Shown here one piece after another: positions 1 to 7,955 of a stretch of DNA of 64,000 bases. The notes beneath the pieces are model-generated. The model was not told the DNA's origin and ran no database searches. It was given only the letters and a program-made list of their open reading frames with translations. A program made the translations under genes and the position numbers. Source of the stretch: Candidatus Nezhaarchaeota archaeon (GTDB lineage Archaea > Thermoproteota > Methanomethylicia > Nezhaarchaeales > WYZ-LMO8); contig JANXDO010000001.1 in NCBI GenBank assembly GCA_025059375.1, positions 412,097 to 476,096 on the forward strand, given 5' to 3'. Numbering within the stretch: the first letter of the stretch is position 1; each line of letters opens with the position of its first letter.

Positions 1-1
1 A

Positions 2-619
2 TCGAGATCATATGTCAGGGCTAGGGGGAGTATAGTCTTTGAGAGTAGAATTGAGAGATCTGATACCGCAAGCTTCGAGCCTTGCATCATTATAGGCAAG
101 GCATGGGCTTTACGAGGTAAGCTTAATGGTCGCATAGAGTCGATAAAAGCTGTGGGAGCATCCGTTGAGGGCATGACTGCCTGTCCATGCGCACTGGAGT
201 ACGTGAGGGAGAGGGTCAAGATGGCGACTTCCAGACCCTCAAATAATGAGCTTCCTCTAGCAACTCACATGCAGAGAGTTATTGGGACCATCATAATAGA
301 GGTCCCTAGAGGAGTTGACATGGATGTAATGAGGCTTGTAAGGATAATTCAAGACTCCATGAGCTCACCCACTTACGGGCTGCTCAAGAGGAGTGATGAG
401 GTGGAGGTCATATGCAGAGCCGTCTATAACCCTAAGTTTGCTGAGGACGTTGTAAGGTCGATGGCGAGAGGACTTATTGAAGAATTTAAAGAGTATCCCG
501 ACTCTGCGTTCTTCACATGCTATGTTAGGAGCAAGGAGAGCATACATAAGCATGACTTAGTAGCAAAGCATAGAGGGACAATTGGTGAATTGAGAGCTTA
601 CCTGGAGTCAAGTGGATGA
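2..619 (+). CDS. mptA: GTP cyclohydrolase MptA, 5'-truncated by the window edge
   Basis: Converts GTP to 7,8-dihydro-D-neopterin 2',3'-cyclic phosphate, the first committed step towards the tetrahydromethanopterin pterin. The reading frame is open from base 2, so the gene begins upstream of the window; the GTG at 152 is internal, not the start. The motif GASVEGMTACPCA is the conserved metal-site region of the FolE2/MptA family, and the C-terminal His-rich stretch (ESIHKHD) also fits. About 205 residues are visible of a usual 300 or so. The stop overlaps the start of mptE by 4 bases, so the two are co-transcribed and consecutive in the pathway apart from MptB. Family identification is firm. 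Confidence 0.9.
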   Translation, partial: SRSYVRARGSIVFESRIERSDTASFEPCIIIGKAWALRGKLNGRIESIKAVGASVEGMTACPCALEYVRERVKMATSRPSNNELPLATHMQRVIGTIIIEVPRGVDMDVMRLVRIIQDSMSSPTYGLLKRSDEVEVICRAVYNPKFAEDVVRSMARGLIEEFKEYPDSAFFTCYVRSKESIHKHDLVAKHRGTIGELRAYLESSG

Positions 620-1422
620 GGGGTTGGCCCGTGGACTGGAGCCTGTGGGAGCCATGGTACCTATGGATTGCAGGGGCACTAAACATAAGCACATCCATGG
701 ACTATAAAGCTGCAGAAATCTTGAACTTAATACTTAAGAGTAAAGTTAGTAGCGCATCCTTAATTGAGGAGGAGACAAGAGGTAGGCCAGTGATAGTCGT
801 TGGTGCTGGCCCCTCAATCGAGAGGAGTGTAGATCTCGTCTTGAAGGGACTAAACGCCGTAGTGTATGCTGCTGATGGATCTTGCAGTAAGCTACTTGAG
901 GTTGGGGTGGCCCCTCACGTTGTAGTAACAGACCTAGATGGTAACATTAACGACATATATGAGTGCTGGCGTAGAGGATCCTATGTAGTTATCCACGCTC
1001 ATGGAGATAACATTCCGGCAGTCAGCGAGCATGCGCCGAAGTTCAATGCGAGAATCATAGGTACGACTCAAGTTAAGCCCATTGGGTGCCTCCACAACTT
1101 TGGAGGCTTCACTGATGGTGATAGAGCTGTATTTATGGCTTTAGAGCTTGGTTGCAAGTCTATCATTATGATAGGCATGGATCTCTCAAGCAAAGTTGGT
1201 AAATACTCAAAGCCTTGGCTTAAGAGGGACGAGGAGGCATGGTCTACTAAGCGCGCTAAGTTCACAATTGCTAGGAAGCTCTTATCGTGGGCTTCAAGAT
1301 TATACTCGAGGCGAGTCATTAGGGTGATTGTGGATGGCTATGACCACGGTCAACCAATAGATGATGTAATCGATGTGAACTTAAGAGAGATCAAAGAACA
1401 ATTAAGTTCATTAACTTGCTAA
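616..1422 (+). CDS. mptE: 6-hydroxymethyl-7,8-dihydropterin pyrophosphokinase, archaeal MptE type
   Basis: Transfers diphosphate from ATP to 6-hydroxymethyl-7,8-dihydropterin, giving the activated pterin used in tetrahydromethanopterin (or folate) synthesis. The 268-residue protein has the DUF115/MptE core: a glycine-rich VVGAGPSIE segment near residue 60, then AADGS and VTDLDGN acidic motifs around residues 90-115 and GMDLSS near residue 190. Its ATG overlaps the mptA stop (ATGA). Together the two genes indicate a methanopterin-type C1 carrier, in line with fae at 33 kb and the F430 genes. Confidence 0.88.
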   Translation: MRGWPVDWSLWEPWYLWIAGALNISTSMDYKAAEILNLILKSKVSSASLIEEETRGRPVIVVGAGPSIERSVDLVLKGLNAVVYAADGSCSKLLEVGVAPHVVVTDLDGNINDIYECWRRGSYVVIHAHGDNIPAVSEHAPKFNARIIGTTQVKPIGCLHNFGGFTDGDRAVFMALELGCKSIIMIGMDLSSKVGKYSKPWLKRDEEAWSTKRAKFTIARKLLSWASRLYSRRVIRVIVDGYDHGQPIDDVIDVNLREIKEQLSSLTC

Positions 1423-1499
1423 AATTTATCTTCAAGCCTTAAGCCCCAGCAATGTTCTCAGCAATTAATAGAATTCATCATTTAAATTGGGGGCTCATC

Positions 1500-2276
1500 C
1501 TAAAGTACTATTTGAACGCCCTTATCCCTTAACTCTAAGAGTCTGTGAACTATGTGATCTAAGACTTCGCGCAACACCACGTTGTTATCATAGGACTTAA
1601 TGATGCTCTCCAGCTCCTGTCTTGGCATGCTCTTGAGCTTAGAAGCCTCCTCTACGAGCTTCGGCATTGCTCTCACGATGTTATCGACTATTGTTACTGA
1701 GGCGGTCCTAGCTGTTCGAGAGAGAGGGTTTAGATCTATGGCTATGACGGTCTTACCCATCCTCCTAAGAGCTTCAGTCCTATCACCGTCCTCCAATGGA
1801 ACAAGGACCACGTCGGCTATCAGGATGCCCCTAGAATCAACTTTCCTCCTCTCACTCATTAGTTCAGGTATCGTTGTCAAGGCACTATCATCGACCCCTA
1901 GCACCTCTCTAGCACCAAGGCTCCTCAATAGAGACTCTATGGCCTTCTCCCTCTCCTTAGTCCTATAGAACAGATTAATCTCAATCTTTGCATTCACTAA
2001 GTCTGCAAGTTGAACTAACCACTTTCCAGTCAGCACAGCTGTGTTGCCGTTAACTGATATCACTGGATGTCTGGCAAGCAGGAGCATAGCGGCTGCAGCC
2101 CTTATGGCCTTCATTGCTGGCCCTATAGTCTCTTCTCCTATTAAGTAGTCGAAAGCTTCCCCCCTACCGTGAGCTATGAGCCCTGCTCCAGCTACTATGC
2201 CCATTTCAAATCCTTTTATGAGCTCCTCCCTAATCAGTAGCGACGTGTATCGCGGATGACTCTTTGGTATTCGCAT
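1500..2276 (-). CDS. 4-phosphopantoate--beta-alanine ligase (archaeal phosphopantothenate synthetase)
   Basis: Joins 4-phosphopantoate and beta-alanine with ATP to make 4'-phosphopantothenate in the archaeal coenzyme A route. The N-terminus ([20 protein letters not shown]) and the [17 protein letters not shown] segment around residues 33-49 are the hallmark of COG1701; NGN near residue 77 and DLNPLSRTA near residue 200 also fit. Length 258 aa is normal for the family. It is the last gene of a minus-strand set after the E1-like and CooT-like genes (10-base spacing to the latter), and ends convergently to mptE with an 80-base spacer. Confidence 0.9.
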   Translation of the reverse strand: MRIPKSHPRYTSLLIREELIKGFEMGIVAGAGLIAHGRGEAFDYLIGEETIGPAMKAIRAAAAMLLLARHPVISVNGNTAVLTGKWLVQLADLVNAKIEINLFYRTKEREKAIESLLRSLGAREVLGVDDSALTTIPELMSERRKVDSRGILIADVVLVPLEDGDRTEALRRMGKTVIAIDLNPLSRTARTASVTIVDNIVRAMPKLVEEASKLKSMPRQELESIIKSYDNNVVLREVLDHIVHRLLELRDKGVQIVL

Positions 2277-2286
2277 TATTTAACCC

Positions 2287-2478
2287 CTAGAGCTTAACTA
2301 ACACCATTCTCTCATTTGGAACGTCAACCGACTCTATGATGACGCCATCGATCTTCTTGACTTCGCCCAGGATCGTTATCAACTTTATGCTCTTACCCTC
2401 CATCATCGCCTTAACAACTCCTCTAGCCACCTCTTCAAGTTTGCCCTCCACCCTCGTGTAGACTTTAAACTCGCACAT
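2287..2478 (-). CDS. CooT-family small nickel-binding protein
   Basis: A 63-residue protein starting Met-Cys-Glu-Phe. An in-frame ATG three codons upstream (2487) is possible, but the start at 2478 places cysteine at position 2, which is the nickel ligand of CooT, the small accessory protein linked to carbon monoxide dehydrogenase maturation. The remainder (short beta-rich chain with LGEVKKIDGVIIESVD and a hydrophobic C-terminus) follows the CooT pattern. It lies between the E1-like gene and phosphopantothenate synthetase on the same strand. A nickel role is inferred from the family; the host clearly handles nickel heavily (F430 island at 10-26 kb). Confidence 0.62.
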   Translation of the reverse strand: MCEFKVYTRVEGKLEEVARGVVKAMMEGKSIKLITILGEVKKIDGVIIESVDVPNERMVLVKL

Positions 2479-2541
2479 ACTAATCATGATAGCTGCTATG
2501 ACTTCATTAATAAACCTATTTCTTAGTGGAGAATATCTCAG

Positions 2542-3318
2542 TCAACTGCTCAGATCACCGCTTGAGTTCTGAAGGTCCCGCGCTCGTGCCCCACACACCG
2601 AACAGTTAGTGGACACTTCAACCTTAATCTGGTAGAATGTCATTGTCAAGCCATCAAATATTATCATCTTATCGATGCACGGCTTACCGATACCGGTGAT
2701 TAACTTCATTGCCTCAATGACCTCTAACGCTGCCATGACTCCAGGTGTTGCTCCAAACACAGGAACTGGGGTTACTTCGGGTGGCTCTGATGGTATGACG
2801 CACCTTAGACATGGCCCCTTGCCAGGTAAAATGGTCATAAGCTGGCCTTCAAGCCCATAGATTGCTGCATGCACAAAAGGTTTGTTCTGGAGGACGCAAG
2901 CCTCATTAATGATGAACCTCGTCTTATAGTTATCCATGCCATCTACTACTACATCAACCTCCTTGACCAAGGCTTCCACGTTATCCTCTCTTATCTCTTC
3001 AGCTAGCCCTTCAACTTCAACGTTTGGGTTAAGCTCTTTTATCTTCTTCGCAGCTGACTCTACCTTAAGCTTGCCAACATCGCTGGTCCAGTGGAGTATC
3101 TGCCTATTCAAATTGCTTAACTCAACCTTTTCTCTATCTACTAACAATAGCTTTCCAGTGCCGACTGCTGCCAAATACATCGCTGCTGGGCATCCCAGAC
3201 CACCTAAACCGGCTATGAGGACCTTAGCTGACTTTAACTTCCTCTGTCCCTCAACACCAAAGTATGAGATGCGTATTTGCCTATCGTAACGTTTAAGCTC
3301 CTCAAGGCTTAAGCTCAT
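2542..3318 (-). CDS. E1-like adenylyltransferase of the MoeB/ThiF/HesA family
   Basis: Likely adenylates the C-terminal glycine of a ThiS/MoaD/SAMP-type ubiquitin-like protein for sulfur transfer or protein conjugation. Visible: RYDRQIRISYFG at the N-terminus, the nucleotide-binding GLGGLGCPAA loop, DREKVELSNLNRQ, the Asp-containing DGMDNYKTRF segment, and two zinc CxxC pairs (CLRC and CSVC). The start at 3318 gives the usual family N-terminus and has GGTG upstream; an ATG at 3345 would add nine residues. Where ThiF/E1 enzymes carry a catalytic cysteine this protein reads VPVFGATPGV, a variant common in archaeal members. Which small modifier it serves cannot be told here. Confidence 0.82.
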   Translation of the reverse strand: MSLSLEELKRYDRQIRISYFGVEGQRKLKSAKVLIAGLGGLGCPAAMYLAAVGTGKLLLVDREKVELSNLNRQILHWTSDVGKLKVESAAKKIKELNPNVEVEGLAEEIREDNVEALVKEVDVVVDGMDNYKTRFIINEACVLQNKPFVHAAIYGLEGQLMTILPGKGPCLRCVIPSEPPEVTPVPVFGATPGVMAALEVIEAMKLITGIGKPCIDKMIIFDGLTMTFYQIKVEVSTNCSVCGARARDLQNSSGDLSS

Positions 3319-3449
3319 GTCGGGGCACCTACAAGCCCTCGCCATACCATCTCATCCTCATTGCTTAAATGTTTCAGGTCCTCTACAACTTCACTTGATA
3401 GCGCGCTCATCGATAGCTTTTTATAGCTTGAGGTCAACACGATTTAGCC

Positions 3450-4031
3450 ATGAAGGTCTTAGTTTCAGATTTTGATGGGACGCTAGCACAAGTTCCAATT
3501 AATTGGCTCGAGGTAAAGGTGAAGCTGTCTAATGTGCTAGGTTATGAGGTTACATCCATCTTTGAGGCGTTAAGGTCAACAAGGGCTAGGGATGAGGAGC
3601 TCTATGCTAAGATAAGCAGGTTGATAGAGGAGTACGAGGTCAATGCAGCAAATAAAGCTGAAGAGATGAGGGGGGCTAGAGAACTATTGAAATTATTCAA
3701 GTCTAAGGGGGTTAAGATAGCCATAGTAACTCTTCAAAGCAAGAGGGGCTTAAACATACTTTTAGAAGCTTGCGGTCTAAAGCCCTACATTGATGTCTAC
3801 GTAACTAGAGACGAGGAGCTCTATAGAGCTGAACAAATAAGGATTGCGCTTAGAAAACTTGGAGCTGAAATAGGTCGAGACCTTGTGGTCTTCATGGGGG
3901 ATAGACCCACAGATCTTGAGGCTGGCAGGAGCTTAGGAATACCAACGATAATAATTGGCTCCACGGTGCCAACCCCTCTTGATGCTATAAGCTTAATAGC
4001 TAGAGAGTTAAAGCTTGATGAAGGTCCTTGA
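3450..4031 (+). CDS. HAD-superfamily hydrolase (phosphoglycolate-phosphatase-like)
   Basis: A 193-residue haloacid-dehalogenase-type phosphatase. Motif I is SDFDGTL at residues 6-12 (nucleophile Asp and general acid Asp); a helical cap follows; motif II is the VTLQSK segment near residue 92; motif IV is GDRPTDLEAGRSLG around residue 150. Substrate is unknown; the architecture fits small phosphoglycolate phosphatase-like enzymes. It has its own promoter (TTTTTATAGC about 30 bases upstream of the ATG) and stands alone, divergent from the E1-like gene. Confidence 0.8.
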   Translation: MKVLVSDFDGTLAQVPINWLEVKVKLSNVLGYEVTSIFEALRSTRARDEELYAKISRLIEEYEVNAANKAEEMRGARELLKLFKSKGVKIAIVTLQSKRGLNILLEACGLKPYIDVYVTRDEELYRAEQIRIALRKLGAEIGRDLVVFMGDRPTDLEAGRSLGIPTIIIGSTVPTPLDAISLIARELKLDEGP

Positions 4032-4111
4032 TGTTGAAGATTGCTTCAAGCACACGATCTCCGTTTATAGCTTCAATCGACATGATGTAAAGTAATTCAC
4101 GTGAATCGATC

Positions 4112-4678
4112 TTAACTTTGCCTATGCAAATTGTGATTGTTCGAGCTAACTTCATTCTGTGACGGTCTGACCTGCTTGAAGTACTGCTCTATTTTCTTCT
4201 TAATTCTCTCTAAATCCTCCATTATGTCTTTTGGCAAGGGCTTTCCAACACCAAACTCATCCAGGTAAACAACCCTCCCTTCAAGCCTTCCAAAGTTTGA
4301 TGGCTTTATGTCGAGAGTAAATCCTTTAACTTGAGCCTGAGCTATCATACTCAAGATCTCCCACAAATCCTTTAGCGAAGGCATGACTATCGGTTCAGCG
4401 TAGGAGTGAAAGCTCATAACCGCCGGTTTTATCTTTCCATCTACTTCAATCCCTCCAACAACCACTCCTAAGAAGTAAGGTATGAAATTGAAGGTTTCTG
4501 CGATCATCTTTATATGCTCCTTAATCTTACTTGCTGATTTTATGTCGAAGCTCTTTACTTTTACCACCAAGTCATCCACCCTACAAACCGTTGAGTGCCA
4601 ACTTCTCAATGTTCGTCCTGCTGATATGATGTCGAAGTCCTTCGATAGAAACGTTATACTCATACTTCTAGGCTTCAA
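4112..4678 (-). CDS. Protein-kinase-like (RIO/lipopolysaccharide-kinase-fold) protein, function unknown
   Basis: About 188 residues (183 if the ATG at 4663 is used). It has fragments of a kinase fold: a VVKVKSFD segment resembling the ATP-anchoring lysine strand, GFTLDIKPSNFG near residue 118, which matches the catalytic-loop pattern (D-x-K-x-x-N) of small-molecule and RIO-type kinases, and VYLDEFGVGK, which stands where the metal-binding DFG is expected (here DEFG). No glycine loop is obvious. The protein is short for a kinase, and a shortened N-lobe is likely. Substrate cannot be inferred; neighbours (HAD phosphatase, tungstate transporter) give no clue. The last 20 residues are polar and probably disordered. 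Confidence 0.5.
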   Translation of the reverse strand: MKPRSMSITFLSKDFDIISAGRTLRSWHSTVCRVDDLVVKVKSFDIKSASKIKEHIKMIAETFNFIPYFLGVVVGGIEVDGKIKPAVMSFHSYAEPIVMPSLKDLWEILSMIAQAQVKGFTLDIKPSNFGRLEGRVVYLDEFGVGKPLPKDIMEDLERIKKKIEQYFKQVRPSQNEVSSNNHNLHRQS

Positions 4679-4938
4679 TGATCAAGACACACCCCCAAAT
4701 AAGGCCACTATCTTGGGGTTATCGGGCTTGTTATCACCCATAATATTCTTAACAACTCATCTCAAGTTACCACTATACTATATCTTATCAGGGTTAAATT
4801 TATGGTTTCGTACAACTAAAGCAACAGTGCTCGCTTACGTGGCGCCATTACCATCAGAATTAGAACTCTGTTATTCGCATTGATGGATGATCTGATGTTT
4901 ACCAAAGCCCATGTAAATCATAACTTCTGATTCAGCAT

Positions 4939-5766
4939 TTACCTCGGTGTTAATCGTGGTACCTCAGCATAAGGAGCATAGTTCCTCACTTCCTCCAGTG
5001 TTAAGTAGCCGTACCTCCTCATAATTTCCTTGGAGACCTCAGAGTTCGCTATGAAGTCTAGGAACAATTCTGCTAAGACCTTATTACGACAATACTTAGT
5101 TAATGCGGCACATATAAACGATATTTTAGGTATTTGGTGCGGCTCAAGCCATACTATATCAGTTTTATCGGGGTTCCAGTAGTGGAAAACGTGCCAGCCT
5201 ATTACAGCATCAACCGAGCCGATCGCTACTAATGCTGCGAGCCCTTCACAGCTATCGGCGTGCACAACTATGTTTGGCGACACCTCATCCCATAATCCAT
5301 TATGTTCTAGCACCTCCCTAGCGTAGATACCTATACAAACGTAATCTGGATCTGCCATCCCAACTCTCACACCGGGCTTTGCAAAATCTTTAAGACAAGT
5401 TATGTTCTTTGGGTTTCCCTTGGGAACAATTATTGCTGGGACTAAGTAGGCTATAACCTTAACATTGGAGCTCACGACCCCATCATTTATTGCCATCAAC
5501 ATGAAGTCATGAGAGCCTGACAAGAATATATCTCCATACTTCGAAATTTTTAGGCTTGAGAGAACCCTACCAGAGCCTCCCCACTGCACCTCAATTTTAA
5601 CTCCCGTAGCTTCTTCAAACAACTCAATTATCTCTCTACCCGGAGTTGCAAAAGCTGTCCCAGCGAATATAGCTAAGCTCTTGGACTCGACGTTCATGGA
5701 TCCAAGTAAGTAGCCAAGATAGCCAGAGACGATAACTAGTAGCACAATAAGCACAGCCTTCTTCAT
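4939..5766 (-). CDS. wtpA: Tungstate/molybdate ABC transporter, substrate-binding lipoprotein/anchored protein
   Basis: Extracellular oxyanion-binding subunit. After a short basic N-terminus there is a hydrophobic anchor/signal (KKAVLIVLLVIVSGYLGYLLG), then the ModA/WtpA fold: IFAGTAFATPGREIIELFE, WGGSGR near residue 60, and GDIFLSGSHDFM, the loop that holds the oxyanion. The ATG at 5766 is preceded by a strong GGAGGAGG site and is preferred over a TTG at 5781. It follows wtpB by 30 bases on the same strand. Tungsten is plausible because anaerobic archaea use W in formylmethanofuran dehydrogenase and aldehyde oxidoreductases, but Mo versus W cannot be settled from the sequence. Confidence 0.83.
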   Translation of the reverse strand: MKKAVLIVLLVIVSGYLGYLLGSMNVESKSLAIFAGTAFATPGREIIELFEEATGVKIEVQWGGSGRVLSSLKISKYGDIFLSGSHDFMLMAINDGVVSSNVKVIAYLVPAIIVPKGNPKNITCLKDFAKPGVRVGMADPDYVCIGIYAREVLEHNGLWDEVSPNIVVHADSCEGLAALVAIGSVDAVIGWHVFHYWNPDKTDIVWLEPHQIPKISFICAALTKYCRNKVLAELFLDFIANSEVSKEIMRRYGYLTLEEVRNYAPYAEVPRLTPR

Positions 5767-5796
5767 AATTTCCTCCTCCAATGCTGAACTTCTAAG

Positions 5797-6585
5797 TCAT
5801 GATATTCTCTGCGCCCCCTTCTGAATCGCTATGAGGGCTATAAATGATGTTGCTATGAGGATTAATATTACTGCGCATGCTTTAGGGATATCTGCACCAG
5901 CTAACGCTAAATATATCGCTATTGGTAGGGTCTCTGTCTTCATTGGTGTTGCGCCAGCAAGCATAATTGATGCACCAAACTCCCCCATAGCCCTAGCCCA
6001 CGCCAGCACCACAGCACTTAAGAGACCACTCTTAGCCATTGGCAGCACTATTTTAAAGAATATCGAGAAGTTGCTTAACCCAAGAGTCTTAGCTACATCC
6101 TCATACTTTGGATCTATGCCGTCGAACGTGGCCCTTAAGGCCCATATCGCCAATGGTGTTATGACAACCGTTTGAGCAACTATGATCCCAGGCACCTCAA
6201 AGATTATCCTAATAACCCTTTGGATTAGCTCGCCGATCGAGGTGTTCGCGAAGAACATTAAGAGGCTAGCGCCTATTGCTACTGGTGGTAGCACTATTGG
6301 TAAGCTCAGGAGCGTGGTTATAACGTTCTTACCGGGCACACTATATCGGGAGAGCACATAGGCTGAAGGTACGGCTATCACCATGCATATGATGGTCGAG
6401 ATGGTTGACGTCAACAGGCTAAGGCTCAAGGCGAGCAGTACCCTCCTAGATGAAATGGCCTCTGCAAGCTCACGAAGCTCTACGTGGAGTAGAGGTGATG
6501 CTACCACCACTATGCACATGATGACTGCGAGTCCAAGAGTCACAAGGAACGTCGATCCAAAAACTCTGTCTGAAAATCTTCCCAC
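5797..6585 (-). CDS. wtpB: Tungstate/molybdate ABC transporter permease
   Basis: 262-residue integral membrane permease with about six hydrophobic helices. The EAA-type cytoplasmic loop that docks the ATPase is visible as AKTLGLSNFSIFFKIVLPMA around residues 165-185, and the segment RAMGEFGASIMLAGATPMKTETLP near residues 200-222 is characteristic of ModB/WtpB/CysT permeases. The start is GTG. It is the first gene of the minus-strand wtpBA operon, diverging from wtpC across a 141-base regulatory spacer. Confidence 0.88.
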   Translation of the reverse strand: MGRFSDRVFGSTFLVTLGLAVIMCIVVVASPLLHVELRELAEAISSRRVLLALSLSLLTSTISTIICMVIAVPSAYVLSRYSVPGKNVITTLLSLPIVLPPVAIGASLLMFFANTSIGELIQRVIRIIFEVPGIIVAQTVVITPLAIWALRATFDGIDPKYEDVAKTLGLSNFSIFFKIVLPMAKSGLLSAVVLAWARAMGEFGASIMLAGATPMKTETLPIAIYLALAGADIPKACAVILILIATSFIALIAIQKGAQRIS

Positions 6586-6644
6586 CTAAACCCCTAAGGC
6601 TTGCTAGAAAGCAGAGATAAGTTAGAGAAAGTTTTCTACTGCAC

Positions 6645-6668
6645 CTATTAACTACGCTTAGTTAATAG
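6645..6668. promoter_or_regulatory. Perfect inverted repeat in the wtpB/wtpC divergent spacer
   Basis: Arms CTATTAACTA (6645-6654) and TAGTTAATAG (6659-6668) are exact reverse complements around a 4-base centre (CGCT). It lies 59 bases upstream of wtpB and about 20 bases upstream of the wtpC TATA box, a position suited to a regulator of both transcription units. The protein that binds is unknown; a molybdate/tungstate-responsive factor is inference. Confidence 0.6.
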
Positions 6669-6687
6669 AAAAACCTCAGTTAAACGC

Positions 6688-6715
6688 TTTTATAAGTACA
6701 TCAGCAATAGTGTAC
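6688..6715 (+). promoter_or_regulatory. wtpC promoter with overlapping inverted repeat
   Basis: A TATA box (CTTTTATAAG, 6687-6696) is followed directly by the inverted repeat GTACA-N10-TGTAC (6696-6715). The repeat ends about 12 bases before the wtpC ATG, so it covers the expected transcription start. A protein bound there would block initiation. Short or leaderless transcript expected. Confidence 0.5.
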
Positions 6716-6726
6716 GGATTCTAGCG

Positions 6727-7854
6727 ATGACGATATCCTCAGTAGTCGAGGAGAAGCATGGCTTAGAGGTTAAGGGTTCTAGTCTAGAGATTCTGTCCTT
6801 ATCTAAGAGGCTTGACAGGTTCAAGGTCTTAGATGAGGTTACAATGAGTATAGAGCCTGCCGAGATCATAGTGGTCGTGGGTCCAAGCGGATCGGGCAAG
6901 ACCACACTACTAAAGCTCATAGCAGGACTTTTGAAGGTTGACTCAGGGCGCATACTGATAGATGGTGTTGAGGTTGCTTCGCCAACAAGACACGTACCAC
7001 CACAAGCTAGGCATGTTGGTTATCTACCTCAAGACTATGCTCTATTCCCAAATCTTACGGTCTATGAGAATGTAGCAATCGCTTTGAGGGTTAAGAGCTC
7101 TAAAAGTAGTTTGAGGGAGAGAGCTTTAGAACTCATAGAGTTTGTGGGCTTAAGCGGCTATGAGGATAAGTATCCAAACCAATTGAGTGGTGGTCAACAG
7201 CAAAGAGCTGCACTAGCTCGAGCCTTGGCTGCAGACCCCAAGGTACTTCTACTCGATGAACCGATGAGCTCCCTTGACGTCAAAACTCGAGAGAGATTGC
7301 GAGGGGAACTTAGATGCATGTTAAAGAGGCTCGGAATAACGACGGTGTACGTGACCCACGACCTTAACGATGCCACTGCCATTAGTGATAAGATTGCACT
7401 CTTGATACATGGGAGGCTACTCCAATACGGCCTTATCGATGAAGTACTAGCCTGCCCTGCAACACCAGAGATCGGGGACTTCCTGGGGACCAATTGCTAC
7501 GATGGTGTCGTCGTGTCAGAAGACACTGTAGTATTATCTCATGGCATAGTAATGAAAATCGGGGTTAAGACCAACCAACGTAGAGGGTCTAAGTTGCTAG
7601 TATCATTTAGACCTGATGAACCATCCATCTTAAAGGAGAGGCCATCAATTAGAGATAATGTCTATAGAGGGGTTGTAGTAAACTTGATGAGGACTAAGTG
7701 CAACATGAAGGTAGTGGTTGATATAGGGGTTTGTGTCAACATTGAGCTATCTAGGAGGGAGTATGAAAGCTTGAATATTAAAGTTGGAGATCAAGTCTAT
7801 GTACACATACCCAAAGAGGCCATAAATGCATACAGCATAAAGTCCTCTCTCTAA
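6727..7854 (+). CDS. wtpC: Tungstate/molybdate ABC transporter, ATP-binding subunit
   Basis: 375-residue ATPase that energises WtpB. Walker A is GPSGSGKTT near residue 55, Q-loop LPQDYALFPNLTV, ABC signature LSGGQQQRAALA, Walker B VLLLDEPMS, and the switch His in VTHD. The C-terminal 110 residues form a TOBE/mop-like oxyanion-sensing region (SFRPDEPSI then beta strands), as in ModC/WtpC. Separated from wtpBA by divergence rather than being the third gene of the operon. The CDS may begin at the first ATG, though the first ten residues are not typical of the family. Confidence 0.87.
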   Translation: MTISSVVEEKHGLEVKGSSLEILSLSKRLDRFKVLDEVTMSIEPAEIIVVVGPSGSGKTTLLKLIAGLLKVDSGRILIDGVEVASPTRHVPPQARHVGYLPQDYALFPNLTVYENVAIALRVKSSKSSLRERALELIEFVGLSGYEDKYPNQLSGGQQQRAALARALAADPKVLLLDEPMSSLDVKTRERLRGELRCMLKRLGITTVYVTHDLNDATAISDKIALLIHGRLLQYGLIDEVLACPATPEIGDFLGTNCYDGVVVSEDTVVLSHGIVMKIGVKTNQRRGSKLLVSFRPDEPSILKERPSIRDNVYRGVVVNLMRTKCNMKVVVDIGVCVNIELSRREYESLNIKVGDQVYVHIPKEAINAYSIKSSL

Positions 7855-7955
7855 CAGCTTGCTAGAGTCCCTAACATAAGGGCTTTAAAGCTCGCAGATC
7901 TTAGGACGAGAGAAGCCGTTAAAGCTTAGCCTCCTCTATATTAACACTGTGCTTA

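Noticed and set aside
4482-4883. 133-codon plus-strand ORF overlapping the kinase-like gene
   Set aside because: Its first 200 bases are antisense to the kinase-like gene, whose motifs are recognisable; the remainder has no family pattern and no ribosome binding site.
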